Assembly (NCBI GenBank): GCA_964396995.1
Contig: CAYNIG010000167.1
Coordinates: 1-10,757, forward strand
Length of the DNA stretch: 10,757 nt
Direction of reading: 5' to 3'
Source: JADJLQ01 sp964396995
Lineage (GTDB): Bacteria; Bacteroidota; Bacteroidia; Chitinophagales; Saprospiraceae
Of this stretch, positions 6,419-10,757 are shown piece after piece (the first letter of the stretch is position 1; each line of letters begins with the position of its first letter). The translations under genes and the position numbers were made by a program. The notes under the pieces are model-generated. The model saw only the letters and a program-made list of their open reading frames with translations. It was not told the origin of the DNA and did not search any database.

Positions 6419-7498
6419 ATGAAACCCTCAATCTTCCCAAGTAAGGAAATTTTCCTGATTTTTGCTTTTATTGGCCATGTATGGCATGTAAGTATTACGG
6501 CTCAGTCTGTAGGACTATTCGATTCAGATTCGATACTTCTTATTACGCTTAAAGGAAATGTCAGAGACCTGCTCAATGACAGATCCAGCACTACTCCAAC
6601 CCTTTTTCCCATCACTCTACATCTTAAAAATGAGGATGGAACTGTACAGGCTATTTCAGTACAAATGAAAACACGCGGGCATTTTCGGAGACTTAAAGAA
6701 AACTGCACCTATCCACCATTGTTGATTCAATTTGGTGACCCTCTTTCTTTAAAAAATACTTTATTTGAAAATCAAAAAAAATTAAAATTGGTAATGCCTT
6801 GCAGGGGTGATGAATATGTGGTAAAAGAATGGATGGTATATAAATTATACAATTTGGTGACACCGATGAGTTTCCGGGCACGGTTGGTAAGGCTCACCCT
6901 GGAAGATAGTAAGGCAAAAAAGCCTGTTGCCCCATTTTATGCCATGATACTTGAAGACGAAGAGCAGGTGGCCTCGCGAAATCATTCTGTAATGCTGGAA
7001 AAAAAGATTATTCCTCAACAAGCCCAGATGACTCCCTTTTTGACCACAGCCGTATTTGAATATATGATAGGCAATACGGATTGGGGGGTACAATATTTAC
7101 AGAACATAAAGTTGATAGCGAAAGATACCCATGCCAGACCCATCATCATACCTTATGATTTTGACCATGCAGGCATAGTAAGTGCCCCGTATGCCAATCC
7201 TGCACCAGAGTTGAAATTATCTTCAATCAAAGAACGGAGGTACCGTGGATATTGCATACAAAGCTTAAATCAATATGATGAGGTGATCGCAATATTTAAT
7301 AATCTAAAGCCCAAATTCTATCAGCTTTATTCAAACTCCCCTCTCCTGGAACCAAAAGCCATCAAATCGACACTCCTTTTTCTGGATGATTTCTATACCA
7401 CCATCAACAATACAAAAGTGTGGCAAAAAGAATTTACTTATCCATGTGATAAAAATGGCACCGGAAATGTGGTGATCAAAGGACTTCGAACAGACTGA
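6419..7498 (+). CDS. Secreted protein of unknown function with CotH-like (kinase-like) motifs
   Basis: From ATG 6419 this encodes 359 residues. The frame opens at ATG 6368, but the later Met gives a clean signal peptide (basic start, hydrophobic IFLIFAFIG, then SITAQS), so it is preferred. After the signal come a beta-rich part with MKTRGHFRRLKENC (residues 83-96), then KLVMPCRGDEY and KEWMVYKLYN, which contains a conserved-looking Lys/Glu segment. Then comes GNTDWGVQYLQNIKLI (218-233), followed by IPYDFDHAG (244-252). A D-x(7)-N segment followed by a YDFD aspartate pair resembles the active-site and metal-binding region of CotH-type protein kinases (PF08757), and the overall order fits. This is my inference from motifs; overall similarity is not shown. 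Export of a kinase-like fold would parallel CotH and Fam20 enzymes. TATCTTTA at 6405-6412 may be a degenerate -7 box. Weakly supported alternative: an unrelated Bacteroidota envelope family. Confidence 0.8.
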   Translation: MKPSIFPSKEIFLIFAFIGHVWHVSITAQSVGLFDSDSILLITLKGNVRDLLNDRSSTTPTLFPITLHLKNEDGTVQAISVQMKTRGHFRRLKENCTYPPLLIQFGDPLSLKNTLFENQKKLKLVMPCRGDEYVVKEWMVYKLYNLVTPMSFRARLVRLTLEDSKAKKPVAPFYAMILEDEEQVASRNHSVMLEKKIIPQQAQMTPFLTTAVFEYMIGNTDWGVQYLQNIKLIAKDTHARPIIIPYDFDHAGIVSAPYANPAPELKLSSIKERRYRGYCIQSLNQYDEVIAIFNNLKPKFYQLYSNSPLLEPKAIKSTLLFLDDFYTTINNTKVWQKEFTYPCDKNGTGNVVIKGLRTD

Positions 7499-7542
7499 TT
7501 GCTTCTATATATATTTTAGATTATACATAAATACCATTCCTT

Positions 7543-8019
7543 ATCAAACCACTCGTAAATAGAAAATACCTTCTCGAAAAATTTCCTGGAAAAGGTGGAT
7601 GGACATTTGCCCGGATTCCAGAAGTGATGCAGGACAAAAGCAAACCATTTGGCTGGGTCAAAGTGAAAGGTACAATCGATGGAGTTCCCTTTAATAAATA
7701 TCATTTGATGCCAATGGGAAACGGTAAACTCTTTTTGCCTGTGAAATCCGAAATCAGAAAAAAAATAAAAAAAGTCGCAGGAGACTCTGTACATGTAATC
7801 CTGTATCCCGATCATGAGCCATTGGAAATCCCAGCTGAAATGACGGATTGTCTGAAAGAGGCACCCAAGGCTTATGCATTTTTCAATTCCTTATCTGAAG
7901 GGGAACAAAAGCAGTATAAAGACTGGGTGTATTCTGCTAAAAAAGAAGAAACCAGGGAAGACAGGATGGCTAAAACTATAGAACGGCTGTCCGCCGGACT
8001 GAAGTTAAAAGCGGAATAA
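7543..8019 (+). CDS. DUF1905/OmdA (YdeI-like) protein with an apparent ATC start
   Basis: A small cytoplasmic protein with an N-terminal DUF1905 domain (about residues 8-90) and a C-terminal OmdA, bacteriocin-protection-like domain (about 93-155). Its molecular role is not established. The first ordinary start codon in frame is GTG 7624, but translation of the frame upstream of it continues the family sequence, including KPLVNRKYLLEKFPGKGGW and TFARIPE. This N-terminal strand of DUF1905 would otherwise be lost. The frame is open from TAA 7528-7530 and holds no ATG, GTG or TTG before 7624. Relatives usually begin Met-Lys-Pro, and here that position is ATC AAA CCA at 7543. I therefore place the start at ATC 7543 (158 residues); ATA 7531 is the alternative. 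KGTIDG (42-47), LMPMGNG (55-61) and YSAKKEETREDRMAKTIE near the end are typical. Either a rare start codon or a lost start is implied. TATATTTT at 7510-7517 is a weak -7 candidate. Confidence 0.8.
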   Translation: MKPLVNRKYLLEKFPGKGGWTFARIPEVMQDKSKPFGWVKVKGTIDGVPFNKYHLMPMGNGKLFLPVKSEIRKKIKKVAGDSVHVILYPDHEPLEIPAEMTDCLKEAPKAYAFFNSLSEGEQKQYKDWVYSAKKEETREDRMAKTIERLSAGLKLKAE

Positions 8020-8086
8020 ACATTTCGTTATTGCCTATTTGTCTTAAGTGGCATTTAAAACAGTAATTGGAAAGGCTAATGATTTT

Positions 8087-8185
8087 TTAAAATATTTTCC
8101 TTTTTATATTATCTCCAAACTCATATTCATTCCATGATACTAAAATACCGTCAATGGGTGCAATCAGTCTTCGCAGAGGAGTGCC
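8087..8185 (-). pseudogene. Possible 32-codon coding remnant between convergent genes
   Basis: The minus strand is open from 8185 to a TAA at 8089-8087 and reads like the end of a real protein (TPLRRLIAPIDGILVSW, then NEYEFGDNIKR). It has no start codon and is closed upstream by TAG at 8188-8186. The pattern resembles a lipoyl-like hairpin of larger proteins, but I cannot name the parent. The surrounding 194-base gap (8020-8213) has no clear terminator. It may be a gene relic or a chance open frame. Confidence 0.25.
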
Positions 8186-8213
8186 CTACACTATATAATT
8201 TCTTATAGGATAT

Positions 8214-9287
8214 TTATATAAAGTCCAGGCCAATACCTAAACCGGCTGAATCTACCGGAAATAATTTTCCTTTTTTCACCTCGAACCCACCGACAGCGGG
8301 ATCATAGGCAAGATCAAAACTGCCATCCAAATCGAGGTACCGGGTATTGGCACAAGCATAAGCCATAGTCATTGAGGCGGTAATGCTTATACGGCTTTCA
8401 TCATTACAGCCCCACATCAAGTCGATATTATTTTCTTCACCCAGCGCCGCCATTTGGTGCGCTTGCAGCCATCCTCCGCATTTCATTATTTTGATATTAA
8501 ATATACCGCACCGATGGTGTTGAGCTATTGCCATTGCATCCTCTAAGTTTAAAAGAGATTCGTCTGCAGCGATTATCTTTTTTTCGTCCGTGTTCAATGT
8601 ATCGATTTGGGAGAATTGATCGCGGCGGAGAGGTTGTTCATGCAATTCAATAGGAAGTCCTTTGGTGAGTGAAATGAAACGCTTATAATCATCCAGGGTG
8701 TACCCTTGATTGATATCGGCTCGCAGGACAATCTGATCACCATATTTTTCCAATAATTTTTTAATTCGCTCAGTATCTTCCTCAGGATTGAGTCCGATTT
8801 TGAGTTTAATATGATCAAATCCAGATTTTAAAAACTTGGCCGTTTCATCCAATGTCTCTGCAGTGTCCATAATGCCAATGGTAACAGAGGTGCTGAGGGG
8901 CTTTATTTTCACACCCCATACCGTCAGCAACGGCTTTGCGAGATGTTTGGTAAAAGCATCCCAGATTGCCATTTCCAGCATAGCATGAATAGTAGGCACA
9001 TCTCCAATCATGGAGTGAAGCTTACGGATCAGCGGCATCGGATCATTTTCAATGGACTCATTTTTAAGTGCATCCTGGTCTATTGTTTCCAATCTTTCAA
9101 TCGATTTAGATCGGGAAATAAATGCCACTTCGTTTTCCGGATTGCAACTGCCGTAGCCCAAAATATCATTATCAAAACGTATAACGCAAAATAAATTTTC
9201 CACAAAATCGATAGTCTTAAAAGCAATACGATATGGTTTGGACAATTTTAAATTTTCAAGTTTGAAATCGATAGATTTAATTTTCAT
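8214..9287 (-). CDS. Dipeptide epimerase (enolase superfamily, L-Ala-D/L-Glu epimerase type)
   Basis: A 357-residue enolase-superfamily enzyme that inverts the C-terminal residue of dipeptides via a Mg2+-stabilised enolate, in the cytoplasm. An N-terminal capping domain (about 1-125) precedes a TIM-like barrel. The catalytic lysines are Lys161/Lys163 in HIKLKIG and Lys266 in NIKIMKCGG. The metal ligands are Asp191 (RADINQ), Glu217 (LHEQP) and Asp242 (AADES). The DLD pair (Asp319, Asp321), which binds the dipeptide alpha-amino group, distinguishes dipeptide epimerases from o-succinylbenzoate synthase (MenC). WGCNDESRIS is also typical. The frame opens at 9317, but ATG 9287 gives MKIKSIDF, the usual N-terminus. 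The usual role is recycling murein-derived L-Ala-D-Glu, though specificity varies in Bacteroidota and hydrophobic or cationic dipeptides are possible. It stands alone, divergent from a possible small ORF, and no clear promoter was found. Confidence 0.92.
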   Translation of the reverse strand: MKIKSIDFKLENLKLSKPYRIAFKTIDFVENLFCVIRFDNDILGYGSCNPENEVAFISRSKSIERLETIDQDALKNESIENDPMPLIRKLHSMIGDVPTIHAMLEMAIWDAFTKHLAKPLLTVWGVKIKPLSTSVTIGIMDTAETLDETAKFLKSGFDHIKLKIGLNPEEDTERIKKLLEKYGDQIVLRADINQGYTLDDYKRFISLTKGLPIELHEQPLRRDQFSQIDTLNTDEKKIIAADESLLNLEDAMAIAQHHRCGIFNIKIMKCGGWLQAHQMAALGEENNIDLMWGCNDESRISITASMTMAYACANTRYLDLDGSFDLAYDPAVGGFEVKKGKLFPVDSAGLGIGLDFI

Positions 9288-9340
9288 GAGATTGGATATG
9301 AATGGGAAAGCAGGCAATTTAAGGATAAATTCAAAACTTT

Positions 9341-9463
9341 ATGACCTCGGAGAACACAAAAATTATAATAAGTTGGATTGATGAAAAAGAATTAAAACGA
9401 TCTCTACATGTCCTGAATTTTATTGAAGAGGATCAAAGCAGATTTAGACAAATAAAAAATTGA
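9341..9463 (+). CDS. Possible 40-residue small protein
   Basis: An ATG-to-TGA frame of 40 codons in the gap between the epimerase and the T9SS gene. The peptide is charged and amphipathic: a short hydrophobic start (KIIISWIDEKE), then a likely helix rich in Leu, Glu, Arg and Lys (ELKRSLHVLNFIEED), ending QIKN. That composition looks more coding than random AT-rich DNA. It starts 53 bases from the divergent epimerase start. No good TAnnTTTG box precedes it (TAAATTCA at 9325-9332 is weak), and I know no family. After the stop the frame stays open for 14 more codons, so it could be the trace of a longer gene. Nothing else coding is seen in 9288-9654 apart from the terminator. Confidence 0.35.
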   Translation: MTSENTKIIISWIDEKELKRSLHVLNFIEEDQSRFRQIKN

Positions 9464-9536
9464 TTTGCGCTATTTAATATCCCCAACCAGTCTGTAAAAA
9501 TTCACTGATAAAAAAGGCATATATCATCTTAAGCAT

Positions 9537-9571
9537 AAAAAAACCGATGCTAACTTCCGTAAGCATCGGTT
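9537..9571 (-). terminator. Intrinsic terminator of the T9SS/dockerin gene
   Basis: AACCGATGCT (9542-9551) and AGCATCGGTT (9562-9571) form a perfect 10-bp stem with a 10-base loop. On the minus strand the stem leads into a run of seven T (9543-9537), giving a rho-independent terminator about 84 bases after the stop of the minus-strand gene at 9655. On the plus strand no T-run follows, so it acts mainly on minus-strand transcription and insulates the epimerase gene. Confidence 0.85.
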
Positions 9572-9654
9572 AAGTTCAAAAAAATATACTAAGTGTTTAA
9601 ATAAATATGAATGTGTTTTTATAAAATTACAAATTGGATTTTTTACTAAATTGA

Positions 9655-10757
9655 TTATTCTATAAATACCATTTTGCGTGTCGAATTGAAAAACTTACTG
9701 TTAAATTTATAATACCATATACCCGGACTTGACAATACTGTTTTGTCTATTTTTATTTCATTATATCCTTTATCCCAGTTTTTAGAAATGGTTTTTACTA
9801 CCCGACCCTGTATATCATAAATCGATAGTGTTCCAAATCCCGACTGGGCCAATTGCATAGAAATCAGAGTCCCGGACTTAAAGGGGTTTGGATAGTTTTG
9901 AAACAATTCAGAAGCTACCTGTATCTTTCCCTTTGGATCTGTAAAGCCCAGGGACAAAGGGTACGCTTTGGTAAGATCCCTGTAACTTTCGGCCCGTGTA
10001 GTCTGAGAACCTATAAAAATGGATTCACTCAGAATAACATCTTCTTCTGCGACAAAAACAAGTGTGAATAATACATCTGATTTCTTCACACTGATGGGTT
10101 GTGGCTGATGCCAGCTGAACGTAAGGCTTGATTCTTTATATTTGATACCGAGGTTGGTCCGGGATATTTCTATTTTACCCGGTTCGATGTCAACAAACCT
10201 CAATCCATGATGTACCATCGTACCTTGCAAGCCCAGGTATTGGTTAAAATTATCTGAGCTCAGTTCCAACCGTATTATATTGCCTTTCTTTATTTTTTTA
10301 TCTTCTGTTTTAAGTACTAAGCCACCTTCTGATTCCCGTATCTCCGTTCCTATTAAACTATGTGGTGCAGAAGTATTGTTTACATCTCCTACTTTGATTC
10401 CGGTAAATTCTATCAGTTGGTCTTTTTCTATCGATTCCAGCTTTACTTCTACTGGATATGACCAAGGATCTGATGGATTTGTAAATGTATGCGATTTAGG
10501 TATAAATCTCCAGCTATCACTTTCAGGCAGTTTATCGTATAATCCAAGAATCAGTTTGCGCAATTCCAGCAGATCCAATACATCTATGGTGCCATTCCGA
10601 TTTACATCGGCGGCTATCATTTTATAGGGAGTATTAAGACTGGCTTGTCCAAGTATATACTTTTGTATTAATACGAGGTCTAATGTACTTATTCCATTCA
10701 TTGGATCATCGTTCCGTGAAGGAACTACTGTAACCTTTCCCTTGTAAGGAATATTAC
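9655..10757 (-). CDS. C-terminal part of a large T9SS-exported protein with dockerin and cohesin-like domains (partial)
   Basis: The last 366 residues of a protein whose start lies beyond the right edge; the frame is open to the end, so the ATG at 10701 is internal. Visible in order are two dockerin-type repeats: one degenerate, NDDPMNGISTLDLVLIQ (15-31), and one good, DVNRNGTIDVLDLLELRK (50-67). A W-containing linker and FTGIKVGDVNNT (117-128) follow; this dockerin-plus-GDVN block recurs in Saprospiraceae surface proteins. Next is an Ig/cohesin-like beta domain (about 135-250). Last is a T9SS type A sorting domain (about 283-366) opening with QNYPNPF (286-292), with SIYDIQGRVVKTI in the middle and RKMVFIE at the end. 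The sorting domain directs export through the type IX system and is normally removed on surface anchoring. The full protein is probably a large adhesin or surface-structure protein. An intrinsic terminator follows. Confidence 0.9.
   Translation of the reverse strand, partial: NIPYKGKVTVVPSRNDDPMNGISTLDLVLIQKYILGQASLNTPYKMIAADVNRNGTIDVLDLLELRKLILGLYDKLPESDSWRFIPKSHTFTNPSDPWSYPVEVKLESIEKDQLIEFTGIKVGDVNNTSAPHSLIGTEIRESEGGLVLKTEDKKIKKGNIIRLELSSDNFNQYLGLQGTMVHHGLRFVDIEPGKIEISRTNLGIKYKESSLTFSWHQPQPISVKKSDVLFTLVFVAEEDVILSESIFIGSQTTRAESYRDLTKAYPLSLGFTDPKGKIQVASELFQNYPNPFKSGTLISMQLAQSGFGTLSIYDIQGRVVKTISKNWDKGYNEIKIDKTVLSSPGIWYYKFNSKFFNSTRKMVFIE

Noticed and set aside
7624..7626. GTG start for the DUF1905/OmdA gene
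   Set aside because: It removes the first conserved strand of DUF1905, which is plainly encoded just upstream in the same frame.
8134..8208. Plus-strand 24-codon frame in the 8020-8213 gap
   Set aside because: Very short, without promoter or recognisable pattern, and opposite to the more protein-like minus-strand fragment.
9288..9317. Upstream start at 9317 for the dipeptide epimerase
   Set aside because: The extra ten residues do not resemble the family N-terminus, while MKIKSIDF at 9287 does.
9853..10627. Plus-strand frames inside the T9SS/dockerin gene (9853-10071, 10280-10627)
   Set aside because: They are shadows of a well-supported gene on the other strand with clear domain structure.
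10699..10701. Start of the dockerin/T9SS gene at the ATG 10701
   Set aside because: The frame is open to the right edge and the residues before this Met belong to the first dockerin repeat, so the Met is internal.

Overview
This window looks like a chromosome fragment from a Bacteroidota bacterium, most likely of the Saprospiraceae type. The evidence is an AT-rich sequence, genes without clear Shine-Dalgarno sites, several promoter -7 boxes of the form TAnnTTTG, a type IX secretion (T9SS) C-terminal sorting domain, and a dockerin-plus-GDVN arrangement of the kind found in large Saprospiraceae surface proteins. Most genes sit alone or in short runs. I see no insertion sequence, CRISPR array, tRNA or rRNA.

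Left part (1-3940). The first ~390 bases carry the remains of a minus-strand gene broken over three reading frames, leaving through the left edge. A promoter then leads into a plus-strand run of three closely spaced genes: a MoxR-type AAA+ ATPase, a YbfF/ABHD11-like alpha/beta hydrolase that must start at TTG, and a secreted S10 serine carboxypeptidase.

Middle part (4031-8019). A secreted GH9 glycoside hydrolase on the minus strand faces a small plus-strand lipoprotein across a 135-base divergent promoter region. That region holds a good -33/-7 promoter for the GH9 gene and a spaced inverted repeat around its -33 box. Next come a secreted protein of unknown function whose C-terminal half resembles CotH-type kinases, and a DUF1905/OmdA (YdeI-like) protein. 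The homologous reading frame of the latter extends 27 codons upstream of the first conventional start codon, so it appears to start at ATC or to have lost its ATG.

Right part (8020-10757). A dipeptide epimerase of the enolase superfamily (minus strand) is followed by a 367-base gap that holds a possible 40-residue ORF and a strong intrinsic terminator. The terminator serves the last gene, the C-terminal 366 residues of a large T9SS-exported protein with dockerin repeats, a cohesin-like beta domain and a sorting domain. It runs off the right edge.

Taken together, the genes suggest a polymer-degrading lifestyle: external glucan hydrolysis (GH9), envelope peptide trimming (S10), use of cell-wall or protein-derived dipeptides (epimerase), and T9SS surface display. 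They do not form one obvious pathway. I found no convincing new multi-gene system. The points most worth following are the start codon of the DUF1905/OmdA gene, the CotH-like secreted protein, the decayed gene at the left edge, and the operator-like repeat upstream of GH9.
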